Assembly (NCBI GenBank): GCA_039566865.1
Contig: CM076943.1
Span: 43,036,663 to 43,100,662, forward strand
DNA: 64,000 nucleotides
Direction: 5' to 3'
Origin: Aurelia coerulea
Taxonomy: Eukaryota > Cnidaria > Scyphozoa > Semaeostomeae > Ulmaridae
Made by a program: the position numbers and the translations under genes
Notes under the pieces: generated by a model
Databases searched by the model: none
Told to the model about the DNA's origin: nothing
Seen by the model: the letters and a program-made list of their open reading frames with translations, nothing else
Shown: positions 11,632 through 23,700 of the stretch, one piece after another
Position numbering within the stretch: the stretch's first letter is position 1
Layout: every line of letters begins with the position of its first letter

Positions 11632-12092
11632 CATGAGCGATAGGACACCAAGTGTGTGAAAGTTTTATTGGTAGCGAGCCACCTTAACTAATTGTTTTTT
11701 GTGTTATTACATATTTTTACTTGGTAGTGAGCCAGCCACCTTATCACTGTTTCGTCATTTTGAAATTTTTGTCAGTGAGCCACATTAAGTGCAGGTCCAC
11801 CTTAACCGCAAAAACTCCATGGAGATTTTACGGTTAAGGTGGATCTGCACTTAAGGTGGCTCACTGCCAAGTAAAAATAGGTAGCAACACAAAAAAGGTG
11901 GCTCCACGGAGGTTTTACGGTTAAGCTGGATCTGCACTGAAGATGGCTCAATAAAGTGGCTCACTAACTACCAAGTAAAGATAGGTAAAAACACTCAAGA
12001 AACAATTGGTTAAGGTGCCTCGCTACCAACAGAACGTTAAGGTGGCTCGCTACCAATAAAACTTTCACATACTTGGAGTCCTATTGCTCATG
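11632..12092. repeat. Palindromic MITE with GTGAGGG duplication
   Basis: The ends are inverted copies: CATGAGCGATAGGACACC on the left and GTCCTATTGCTCATG on the right. They continue inward through TGAAAGTTTTATTGGTAG and CGAGCCACCTTAA. Direct repeats GTGAGGG lie just outside (11625-11631 and 12093-12099), a plausible 7-8 bp target duplication. The interior is built of repeated GGTGGCTCACT motifs in both orientations, so much of it can fold on itself. A related copy is at 57432-57809. Confidence 0.7.
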
Positions 12093-12248
12093 GTGAGGGA
12101 TTCCTTTTTGAAAACCGAGGGGTGATTCACTCCTGAAAAGGGTGTACGAGATTTTGAGATTTTGAAAAATCCCATGATAAAACGAGAGATTTTTGGATTT
12201 TTCGGGATTTTTCAAGAGATTTCAGGATTTTTAAAAATCTTTATGAGG

Positions 12249-12454
12249 TTGAAAAACTCCATGGCGATTTTACGGTTAAGGTGGATCCGCACTTAAGGTG
12301 ACTCACTGCCGAAAATTTCAAAATGACGAAACAGCGATAAGGTGGCTCACTACCAAGTAAAAAAGGTAAAAACACACAAAAACAATTGGTTAAGGTGACT
12401 CGCTACCAATAAAACTTTCACACACTTGGTGTCCTATTGCTCATGGTGAGGGAT
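12249..12454. repeat. Partial second copy of the GAGCCACCTTAA-type MITE
   Basis: This segment repeats the right half of the 11632-12092 element, including ACGGTTAAGGTGGATC, the GGTGGCTCACTACCAAG block and the terminal GTCCTATTGCTCATG. It is followed by the same flank (GTGAGGGATTCC). It therefore arose by a local duplication that included flanking DNA, not by an independent insertion. Confidence 0.6.
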
Positions 12455-12926
12455 TCCTTTTTGAAAACAAAAATTCTACGTAGAGTCAATCTACCTCATT
12501 TCCAGTGCTCATAAAAGCAAGAAAAAAATGCAAGAATATTTCGATTGGCAATTGATTGAAATTTGATTCCTTCAAGGCTTTGAATTTTCCGAAATTGTGC
12601 GAACTCTTTCGGTTATTGCGAAAGATTTTGAGATTTCAAGGCTTTTTCTTCAAGATTCCAGGATTTTTTGAAAGATTTCGAGATTTTTATAAGATTTCTT
12701 AGATTTTATGACTTTTTTCTAAAGATTTTGAGATTTCAACAATTTCATAGAGATTTCAGAGATTTTTTTTGGTAATTTGTGAAAGGTGTACGAGATTTTT
12801 AGGAGTGATTCACCCCTCGGATAACCAGATGTATCTTATGTTGTACAAACGTCGAAACAACGATTACTAAACGTTTAATCAACGATGAACTTGTAACGTG
12901 GAGGTAGTACTCTTATTGGTCTACAC

Positions 12927-13705
12927 GTACACGTTTTTTTTTTATAAGAAACTGGTTTATAAGAAACTAGTACCACGATGACCAAAAATTTAAGAAACTC
13001 TAGTACTACGCTGAAGAACAGTTAAGAAACTCTAAAACTTTATTTCTGTATGTCTCTCTAACAAAGGTACATTCGTCTTTTCTTGACTTTTAACTCCAAA
13101 ATTGGTAAATTTCTGCCTTGGTGTGCATGGCTTCTCCTTGATGACAATGTCAATGCAAAATGGAAGCCCTTTCTCGAGAAGAAGGCTCAACTTCGAACAA
13201 TGCCGCAATTTTAGGCCCAAAAAAATAAGGAACTAATTAAGAAACTTTTACTACTAAAACACCGAAATTTTCATGCGAAATTAAGAAACCTTTAGTACTA
13301 AGTTCTGATCAAAGTTTCTTATAAAAAAAGAACGTGTATTTCTTTTTATAAGAAACTGCCCATAAGAAACTCAACTCTCAGATCGCCAAAAAATTAAGAA
13401 ACTCCGGAGAATAAAAGTTAAGAAACTATTTACTTTGATAAAGGAAATTATTGACAAATTTTTTTTTTCTTTCATTTGCTTCCTGTATCATATTACTCAT
13501 AGGTACTTGAGTAATATCTAAACATCAGAAAGGCTTAAAACATTGTTTTGAAATGTTCACGATGGGACAGGTAATGAACATGAAGATTGTTATGAGAACC
13601 TGTAAGAAACTCGTAAGAAACTTTGAGTACTCAAAATCTGATAATTTTAAGAAACTTTCAGTACTTGGCCAAATTCTTAGTTTCTTATAAAAAAAAATAC
13701 GTTTA
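12927..13705. repeat. Two adjoining MITEs with TTTTTATAAGAAACT ends
   Basis: The block starts with a T-run followed by ATAAGAAACTGG (12936-12955). An inverted counterpart lies near 13312-13335. A second unit begins straight after (TTTTTATAAGAAACTGCCC at about 13343) and closes with the inverted form at about 13679-13705. The motif TAAGAAACT with variable spacers recurs throughout. A related half copy is at 30411-30545. The composite splits a LINE fragment that resumes at 13706. Confidence 0.6.
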
Positions 13706-13915
13706 TAATTTGATCTATCTGTTTGTACTCCTCTCTTATAGCCCGCAGAAACATCGGCTACCTTGAGATCGTTAGGAAAGCTGCAGTTATTTATTGCTGC
13801 ATTAACGCAGTCTGTTAAGTACGGGACCAAAATGTCTTTGCTATTTTGTAGTGTTTTCACTGGTATGTTTCCGCTGTTAGATTTACTGGGATCGATTAAT
13901 GTCCACATCAGAGTA
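13706..13915 (-). pseudogene. LINE fragment, N-terminal part of reverse transcriptase
   Basis: On the minus strand, about 70 residues read IPVKTLQNSKDILVPYL, then FPNDLKVADVSAGYKRG and SNYK. This is the conserved lead-in to the fingers domain of CR1/L2/Jockey-type LINE reverse transcriptases. The reading is cut off by the MITE block at 13705, so only this piece survives. No catalytic motif is present. Confidence 0.65.
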
Positions 13916-14671
13916 GAAAGTAGGGTTACCTGGTTACCTTAAGTCATAAATTGTCAAAGTCTATCTTGGGTGCGATTTATCGTGGCCTGTCAAAAGTGGA
14001 CAGTGTTGTTGGTGCACCCGGAAGGCAACTCCAATAACTTCTCTTCTGATGCCTATAAAATTCTATGAAGGTGGTTTGAATTGATATGTTTTTCACACAT
14101 TACAGTATTACCAACAAAGGATTTCACACCCCAAGAGAATTCAGGGTGAATTCCTAAAATATTTCAAGGTAGGGCCCCTGAAATGGAGAGTTTCTTTTAT
14201 CACAAAGAAGTTTGTCAGAATTCAACGAAGTTGTGAATTTATCAGAATTCAAAGAAGGTAGCCTCTAGGTTGACAATTTTTTTAAAAGCTTTCAAAATAT
14301 TTAGACCATGGAGATGCAAGTATGTAAACCATGTAGACTCATGTTGCAATTGTAACAGATGGTTGGAGCAATTGTTACATATCTTTAAAATCATCACTGA
14401 TGATTATTGCATGATTCTGCTTTTTCCTTGCACAAAATGTAGTACCAGGTGGCAGATTATTCGTGGCTTTCAAAAGAACAAATTAAAATTAGATCTACTT
14501 TTTATTTCTTTGCAAATTTGGATGCATGCGTTGAAAAAATTGAATCTTTTGAGAAAAAAATGTTCTTTGTTCACAAATTTCAATTAGTGCATAGACGCAC
14601 ATAGTTCGAGCAGATTAGAAGCTCGAGCACAGCTGATTTTGTCACTTCTTTCCTCCATAGACTGCCCGAAC
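13916..14671. other. Upstream region of the ZP gene with an old repeat end
   Basis: Around 13968-14025 is a diverged end of the GGTGCGCCAAA-type long-TIR family seen complete at 36023-36906 (shared TATCGTGGCCTGTCAAAAGT and GTGCACCCGG). The remainder is AT-rich. It must contain the promoter and 5' leader of the gene starting at 14672, but I see no clear TATA box or initiator and do not assign one. Confidence 0.45.
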
Positions 14672-14762
14672 ATGTCTTACTGCAACTTCGTAGATCTGAA
14701 AAAGTCATTATTCCTTTTATCTTGCTTGATGCTGATTGGAGTGAACTTGGCTGTTCCATACG
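14672..14762 (+). CDS. ZP gene exon 1: start and signal peptide
   Basis: The ATG at 14672 opens MSYCNFVDLKKSLFLLSC and a hydrophobic stretch ending NLAVPY, a classic secretory signal. The exon ends after the first base of codon 31, with donor GTGAGC at 14763. The phase matches exon 2 exactly, making the joined codon a glutamate. An untranslated first exon further upstream is possible, since CCTCCATAG just before the ATG resembles an acceptor. Confidence 0.85.
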
Positions 14763-17700
14763 GTGAGCTTTTTAGGGTTTTTTGTTCGCATTAGTAATTT
14801 CTATTTTCAAAGACCCTGTTAAACCATCGACCACAACGACCAATGCACCAACCACATACCACCGATCACACTTACACGCCGATCAAACCCACCCATGAGT
14901 GGTAGGAGACTGCTGTGTTAGCCTAAACACTGCAATCGCCAAGAAACGTATTCAATTAAACTTACTCTTTCGTATTTATTGCGTTCGGCCTAACATTCTG
15001 ATCTCCTGCGGGTGCCAGCATATTGCATTAATCCTACGCATGCGTATTTAGTGAGCGTTGGAGAGTTCCCAGTAACTCATTCCGAGGCACACAATCAACA
15101 CTTAATACGCATGCGTAGGATCAATGCAATATGCTGGCACCCGCAAGAGATCAGAATGTTAGGCCGAACGCCATAAATACAAAAGAGTAAGTCTAATTAA
15201 ATACGTTTCTTGGCGATTGCAGTGTTTAGGCTAACACAGCAGTCTCCTACCACTCATGACCCACCACGGACCAAAAAACCACTTACCTCCAACCATAACT
15301 GTCACTGATCACCGACCCACATACAACAACCGACCATACACCATATACCACCAACCAAACCTACAGACCGACCAAACCAACCACGGACCAAGAAAACCAC
15401 CTACCATCGACCATAGCTGTCACTGACCACTGACCCACAGACAACAACCGACCATATACCATCAACCAGAACTTACACACCGACCAAACCAACTACGGAC
15501 CAACAAAACCACCTACCATCGACCATAGCTGTCACAGACCACTGACCCACATACAACAACCGACCATATACCACCGACCAAACTTACACCCGACCAAACC
15601 GACCACGGACCAACAATACCACTTTCCATCGACCATAGCTGCCACTGAATTCCGACCCACAGACAACAACCGACCACACCAAACTAGCCTGCGTGCAGAC
15701 TCAACTCCTCGAAAGTATAGAGTCTGCGCAACAAAGTCCATTTAGCCTTTCCCGCCTCGATATGATGAATGACCGCGCGATATTTCTTTTGTTAATCTCA
15801 TTGTTTTTGGACCAATCAAGCTAACTTCTCAAGAAAGTTTGAGAAGCGAATGAGCATTTTGATTGGTTGAAAAATGAGCTCATTGTTTGATAAAGTAGCG
15901 TAATGCGGATTATGCCGCGCGGTCGATAGTTCTCTAAGATGGCGAAGTTCGAAGCTGTGGGGAGACAGGGGAGATCTTCCTTGCAATGTTCAAGGCAGGG
16001 CAAGAGTATTTCAGCGTTCATCATGGCATTACAAGCTTGCTTTGAAGATCGATTCAAGGTTCTGATATGTTTTTTCAATGGAAGGACTTCTTCAAGACCT
16101 TGCACTGCACAGACAAGACGAGAGTTGCGAGAAGTGAAAAACAAGCCAAAATAGTCGCTGTTCGTTTTCATTTTAGGCCATGCCTTCCTATCTTGATTGC
16201 TGATTTATTATGGACCGCATTGCTTGAACTGATAACTTTTTGGTTCTTAGCTGCAGACTTTGATATGAGGCAGTAATCACAGTAGCTAAAATCCACATAT
16301 CGCTCGGTCCTCGGAAGCAAAGCAGGAATGCTTCTTTCTCACCTGAGTGAATGCTTGCTAAAGGCAGATTTATGACAAAAATTCCTTTGCATTTTCAAGT
16401 GACAGTTGTTGTGTTACATTCGATGAAGTTCACTGAAATGGGTCTTCATGTTTTGATTGCCATAAACTAGCTGAAAGGCATCCAAGTTGTGTGAATGGAT
16501 TTTATAAAGAATTTTACTTCAAAGACCTTATTTGCCCAGGTGTTTTTGTGTGTTAAAAGAAAATTTTCTTGCAAATGAATTTGTAATTTTTAAGCAGCTG
16601 CTCCCAGCTTTAGTCTGGTGCTTTTTCATGGTATAATGCCTGCTAAAAGTCCTTGGAACATTATAGGCCATTTCTTGATAATCCACATTTCTATCCATAG
16701 CGAATAGTTTCAGCACCCCCTCACCCCCAAAACAATGTTGATTTGCAAGATTATTGTTGCAGGATTCCATCAGAGTTCTGTTATCCCCGTTTTATCATGA
16801 CAGAGCAACACATATGGTCTGCTTACCTTCGACCATAGCTGTCACTGACTACCGACCCACAGACAACAACCGATCATATACCATCGACCAAACTTAAGCT
16901 TTGGTCAAACGCATCCAACATTTCATCCAACATTTCCACCAAAAAAAAATTAAAGTTTGCCGATGTTTATGAGGGGGTGGTCAAACGCATCCAACATTTC
17001 ATCCAACATTTCATCCAACATTTCCTTTATCGTACATCGCCTGCGCAGCAACGTGTTTACATCAATTAAAAAAGGCGAGAAAAACAAAAAATGAAATGAG
17101 CAAAGATGGCCGACTTCCAAAGCAACATGTTGAAATGGAAATTAGTTGCAGCCATAGTACTTGCTACCATCATTGACGAGACGGAAGGTAGAGGGTGGAA
17201 AAGAGGGAAAACCAGAGAGTGGATGAAGAGAAGGGAAGAACGTGGATACTGCAGTACCATTGTCCGTGAGTTGCAAATCGAGGACTGTGCAAGTTACAAA
17301 GAAATTATGAGAATGAAGCATGAACAGTTTTTTGGAAATTTTAAAGCTGATAGAGAAAGACATCACCCCACAGCAAATACTTGGTGGGCAAAAAGTGAAG
17401 AGTCCCATGTCAAGACTGACGTTAAAGGACAAGTCCGGGGTTGGAACGATTGATGATAAAATACAAGATAATACTGCTATGAATGATTATGATTCTTTTT
17501 TCCACTATCTTTGGTCTTCTCCTTGTGAAATTACGTATTCAAATAAGCAATTTGAGCGAAATGACGTCATATTAGCCTGTGTTCCAGACCACTTGAGAAG
17601 GAAAGTGGTCTGTGTAACCAAGCACTAATCCGTGTTCACAAATTTTCTTCGGAATCTGAAGAAAAATTAATATATGCAACTAATAATTCGCATAATCACT

Positions 17701-20700
17701 ATTTGTTTTGTTATCAAAAGGAAAAGCCTGTCTCATGTGAAGAACTCACATTACAATACAAAGAATAGAAAATTTCAATGTCTGCTAATCCTATTGACTT
17801 TTTACGTTGAAAGAATAGGAGATTTGAATGCCTGCTAATCCTACTGAGTTTTTACGCCCGTGCAAAGTGATAACGATCAGCCCTGGTTTGTTTCAAACAC
17901 ATATGTTCACAAAGACATGCGTTGTGTTGATCACTGACTTCATTGCAGCCAATCAGATCCGTGAAAGAATGCCCTTAATTATTTCGCAATTCAATTCATC
18001 GTCTGAACACGGATTAGTACTTGGTTACACAGACCACTTTCCTTTCCAAGTGGTCTGGAACACAGGCTACGTCATAGCGGACAAACGAAAACGAGGCTAT
18101 GCGATTGTTTTTTCGCCTCTTAATGGCTGCTAGTCTCTTTATCGTGTACTTATGCATTGAAAATGGCATGAGAACACGATAAAGAGGCTTGCTATGATAA
18201 AGAGGCGAAAAATCAATCGCACAGCCTCGTTTTCGTTTGTGCGTTATGACGTCACTTCGCTAAAATTGCTTATTCGAAAATGCAATAAAATTTAATTTGG
18301 AGCACAATTTCCATTCAAACATAAACATTATGATAAATTACATCAAATAGCGCTACCCTCCAAAATATCTTTGCAAAATATTGCAATTTAGTTAAGTTTT
18401 TGCGAAAATTTATATTCGAGAATTGGCGATTTTGACAGAGTTAGTTCCGGAAAATTGTCTCCCTCCCCCTCATTTGTCAGAATATTTTTATAAAACTTCT
18501 TGAGTCGCTGCACAAAAAGTAGCAGCAAAAAGTCAGAAAGTTTCCAGGCAATAATTGTTCGCAGGCAATAATTGGTTATGTGACCACGCCCTTGAGACGC
18601 TCGAAAATGGGGAACACCCTATTTAGTTATATCTTGAATCGTAAACATGGCTAGAATGAGCACAAAATAGGCAAGATGTTTTGTTGAATTTGTATTGAGA
18701 ATTTATACCCAATTGAGAACATGCATGTAACTTAGAATGCCTCTCCCAACATTGGTCAAGCATTTCTTAGGGAGCCAAAACATTGCTCTACCAAACCTCG
18801 AGAAAACCATTCTCTCCTTGCTTTTCACTAAACTCAAAGACCACTGCTTGACAGATCTGCCTGACCCTCCCCCTTCCCCCCCCCCCCCCGCCTAAGATAC
18901 AAAGTTTATTGCATATTTGTACGAACCTCGAGGCCAAACTTTTTGAAATGTGGGGTGACCTGACCCCCTCATTCCCCCCTTTGGGTATGCCACTGTCACT
19001 CTGATAATCGTCCTGTTTTTACCAAACCGAGCGAATTATGTTTTTACAGCCAGTGAAAATTCAACATCACTTCAATCGTCACATCTCACTCGACAGTGCT
19101 GTACATTTATGTCAATAAACAATTTTCACTTCAGGTCACTTCTAATTAAACTAGAAATAGCTCTCGCTAGGTTTGCCCGCAAGATACGTAGGTTATTTTA
19201 ACTTTAAGGGAAGAAATGTTTCAGGAAACATTTTGCCTTTTTTGTGTTTTTGGTCAAAATTTGTAAAATTTAGCCTGCGCGGTAGACTGGCTACACAATC
19301 TCTGTATGCTCCTTAGAACTGATTTGTCGCTAATACAAAGACTTTTTGTCAATCAGTGTCTGAAATCGGACTAACTTGATAGCCTCGTTTTCATAAGCGC
19401 TACATTCGTAAAATGCGGACCACGGAATTCATATTTTGGTTGTTGTTGCTGCTGTGATCAGTAATCATCAAAGTATGACTCTAGAAAAAAACACATTGAT
19501 ACCAAGTTTTATTCATATGAATTTGAAAGAATTTTAGACAGTTTATGACTCTGACAAAATTGAGCATGGACAGTGAACACAAATTTGAAATTTCAGAGGA
19601 GTTCAGAGTGACAAAAGATAAAGGAATCAAAGACTTGACAAGATTAGACATTACATCATCATTATACATTATCATTAGCAATCAGTTAAGTGGTATCTGA
19701 AGTACAAGGAATTTTCAAGGGAACTGTTCTTTATATCTGCTCCAAGTGATTTGCTGCATCAGATAGACAATCTCTCTCCAAGAAAAGTGCCATCTAAATG
19801 CATACTGATTCAAGGTCTGATAATAATGAAGCAGGTATCTTGCTTAAAAGAAACCCCTATGGATTAAAAACATCAACATCAATATGATGAAGTAATATGG
19901 TTGGATCACATATGGAACTTCCATAGTAAAGGTACCTGGGGATTTTTGGTCATGTTCACAAAACACCATAAAATTGTTTTACTAAAATATTTAAAGATTA
20001 TTAAATTGTTTTATTTGGCAAATCAAATGCATTCAAACCAAAACAACTGTTACGGTGATAAAGTACAACAGCCCAACATTGCCAAAAACATGCTTGCAGT
20101 TAGATAATATTAGAAATTGAAGTACACGAGCCAAATGTAAGCGAAAAAATCACTAACCTGAACTTAGACTAGGCCTACACTACACTGCAGTGTACTGACA
20201 CACTGACACTCACTGCTGTCTTGAAAATGCCTCTCAAGTATTGCAACAGCATTACATTTTGCCATTTCCTGTTAGAGCACAAACAAATAGCTCTTCCCAG
20301 TGCGCTTTATCATGCCAAAAGGCTTGCTAAATTCCTTCAGCTTCATTTGCTTCTGGTCTTCAAGTCGATCAAGCTGCGACGACAGCGCCGGTCGCCATTG
20401 CTTCTTCTTGAAAAACTCTGACCAAACAGGCATCTACTTCTAAGGGAGGTTTTCCAGTAAAAATAAGTAAAGAGAGGAAAAGTTGATTGGCTACAAAAAA
20501 TGTACCATTGTTTTATCCGAAATGCTCCAATCAGATTACAAACCGGTTTTTCGTTCTGAAAATTCCGATTTGAGACACTCTCTGGCAACTAGTCCCTCAC
20601 TGAGCTGGCCATCAGCAACAACAACAACAACAGCGAAATTTGAGGTTCCCACAAATCATTTATTTTCAAAATATTCGCATTTTGTCCAACTTGCAAAATT

Positions 20701-23700
20701 CCTTCCTGTGAAAGGTTTGTCCCTCAGAGGGCTTATTTAATTCCATACACTCCAGAGGGGGGCTTAAAAGAGAGGGGGTTTATTAGAGAGGGGGGATTAT
20801 TCACAAAATTAAATGACAACGATATATATGATAGCTTTTTAGTCCTTTTTAGCCATTTTTTGCGGATTCAACATACAATCTTATGAGTCAAATACATAAA
20901 TTCGACACAGTTTTATCTCAAACCATATCAAAATTAACATGCCAACTTAGTTAGCTCAATGAATGGAAAATCTTTGGAAATTGATATAAATGGGGGGGGG
21001 GGGGCTTAATAGAGAAGAGGTCTTCTTCAAAATTTTGGCTTAGAGGGCAGGGGCTTATCAGGGTCTGAAAAGGGGTTGGTGCAAAGTTTTAGCCCATTTG
21101 GCACTGTTTGACATTTTATCACAAAACCGATCCCAAAATCAAGTTCTGGGGGCTAGAAATGGGGCCTGCGGCAATTTTTAGCAAAGTCAAAATCTTTTTA
21201 ATTTTTTTGTCATTCTTGGACCAAAACTTGAAAACTTGGGACCCAGCACCTGAGAGGGAGAATAGGTAAATGCATGGTATTTGTGATCAACGATATACTC
21301 ATTTAGAATCAATATTTTTGTGCTATGTTTTGATCGTTGTAATTTGAATGCTTTCTTCTTCCATAGAGTCAGGGAAGTGTGTAGATAGCGTTTCCGATTG
21401 TGTCACAATCCCGCACGATCAGTGCGACCAAGTTTTCGGAAGTTCTCCTGTTCCTGCTAGATTGAAATGCCGTTTATCATGTGGAGTTTGTCAACGTAAG
21501 TCATCTTCTTGTTACAAATACACTTACTCTTTCTATAACTCTCCAACTTGCAAACCTATGAGTTAATTAGCAACAGCTATGATCTTATTTTTGCTTAGTA
21601 GTTGAAATTGCATGCTTAGGTGGCCCCCCCCCCCTCCCCCATATTTTTGCGTGATGCGTTATTGGCCATATTTCATGCGTGAAATCGTGAAATTTCAATT
21701 TTTTTGTGCGTGATTTCGTGAATTACGATTCCTGTGTGAAGCGTGAAATACGAGTTTTTCTTGCGTTATGCCGTGAAAAGGGCTGTGGCAATGCGTGAAT
21801 TTGTGAATGAAACTGTAGGGTAAGACGGGGTAAAGTGAACTACGGGGTAAAGTGAACTACTCAGAACATTCGCGCTTCTCTCCAAAAGTAAACATGCAAT
21901 GATAAAACGTGATTTATGCCCAATGCTTTGGTACATGTGCTCACAGAAAATGAAAACATTTTTTGCAAAATAGTTCTTTCTGTTGTTGCAAAAAATCCCT
22001 TTTCCCGAGGCAGTAGAAACAACCTCGGGAAATTATGGTTTATAGGTTTGAGCTCCTATCTTTGGTCTTAATTTTTTACCCCTAGACGAAATTCATTTCT
22101 ATAATTGTTTTGATCGATTTGAAGCACATGCCATGTGTTTACTTTTTCCAAAAGGAAAGGGCCAAGAAAGCCTTTTTTGTCAGCTAACATAATATTTTAA
22201 AAGATCTACTGTTCAGTCGATATTTTGCTTCGACCGGGGTAAAGTGAATGTTCAGAAGACAAACAATCGATACACTCATTTTTGTAATTGTCCGTTGGGA
22301 CAATACTTGTTTTTCGAAAAACCTGTTTACGCGTTTAGAAACAATAGTTGTTTACGCAAAGTTGTTTTTAATTAAAGTTGTTTACCAAAAATCGGACAAA
22401 AGATGTTTTTGCCAAGAAAGTTGTTTGCGTTAAATTGGACAATGGTTAGTTAATAGATAGTGTTAATGAGTCTTTAGAGGACAGTATTTATTAATGCCTT
22501 GCGTAATGGACAGTGAAACTAGTGACAATATTTTGAAGTTGTTTACGTCGTTAGAACAGTATAAATTAGGTTCGTATTCGTAGTAAGTTAGTTATTTTTT
22601 AGCCTTCGGGCTGAAAGGATCAAAAGTCGCGGACGGTCTTCCAAACATTTGGTAGCAGAGGGTAGTTGTTTGCCGTGGACAAATTTGGACAAAGGAAGGC
22701 CAATTGACGAGAAACATGACTTCAAACGCAGGTGAAGAAGGAAGGACAGAAGATAGAATCGGGAGAGGGGACGACGTGGAAGATTTGGAAGAAAGTTTGG
22801 AAAGCTTGAAGCAAGAAAAAGCAAAAGCAAAGTCGGCGTTCACACGTGCAAGAAAGCAGTTGTTGGAACTGGTGGAAGAAATGGATCTACCAAGCAGACG
22901 TCAGGTTCGAGATGGGCAAGCGAAATTGGACAGCACACAAGAAAGGGCACTGAAGATCATGATCGCACTGTCAGAGCACTATCAATGGCAGAAGAACGCA
23001 AGAGCAAGACAAAAAGTCACTCAGGAAATGGAGCAATTGGTGCAAGAATTCGAAGAGGCACACAACAGAGCGCAGGAGTATCTGGATGAACGAAGAGAAT
23101 CAGAATCAAGTAAGACAGCGGGATTTTACAACCCACGAGAGCATCGAAAGGTAAGCCTTGGGGCACCTAGATTTAATCAAGAGACTTATTTGCCATTTCA
23201 GGAAGCGAGATTTGAATCTTCTCAATTTCACAATAATTCTGAGCGACAAGAAGAGATTCAGCACAAGTCAACCAATGCTGGTGTTGGCGCGAAAAGAAGT
23301 CAGTTTCCAATGACCCCGGAGGAACATTCACAACAACAGTCAATCAGATTTGGTGGTGATCACAGACGATCTGAGCGATATTCACACGAAGAGTCACTTG
23401 GTCAGGACATGTGGAGACAGCTGCAGCGTGTTGCAATTCCCGTTTTCTCTGGTGACAAACGAAAGTATGAGAAGTGGAAAGCTGCATTTCTGGCCTGCAT
23501 TGACGGAGCTCCTGCGACTCCTGAATACAAGCTGCTGCAGTTGAGGCAATATCTATCTGGCGTTGCATTGGAAGCGATCGAGAATCTTGGCTTTTCTGGA
23601 GCTGCATATGAAGCTGCAAAGGACAGATTAGAGCGAAAATTTGGTGGCAAGAGGAGGGAAATCGCAATTCACTTGGAGGACATGGATAATTTCAAACCAG

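Larger units (their letters stand above)
11269..12820. repeat. Inverted-repeat element with CGAGGGGTGA ends, containing smaller elements
   Basis: The left end CGAGGGGTGATTCACTCCT at 11269 is matched, inverted, at 12802-12820. Just inside each end is a GTGTACGAGATTTT-type segment. A second left-end copy in direct orientation starts at about 12115, so the element has undergone internal duplication. The body is rich in short GATTTTTGGGATTT-like repeats. No coding capacity is seen. At least one other element (11632-12092) has inserted inside. Confidence 0.65.

Noticed and set aside
15259..15690. CRISPR-like array
   Set aside because: Adjacent tandem satellite units without unique spacers, in an animal genome.
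17828..18133. 101-codon ORF upstream of the palindrome
   Set aside because: It spans the ends of two MITEs and reads through their inverted repeats, so coding potential is doubtful.
21348..21566. Stand-alone small secreted cysteine-rich peptide (ShK toxin-like)
   Set aside because: The first codons belong to an intron end; the acceptor and donor around 21367-21495 and matching phases place it as exon 2 of the ZP gene.
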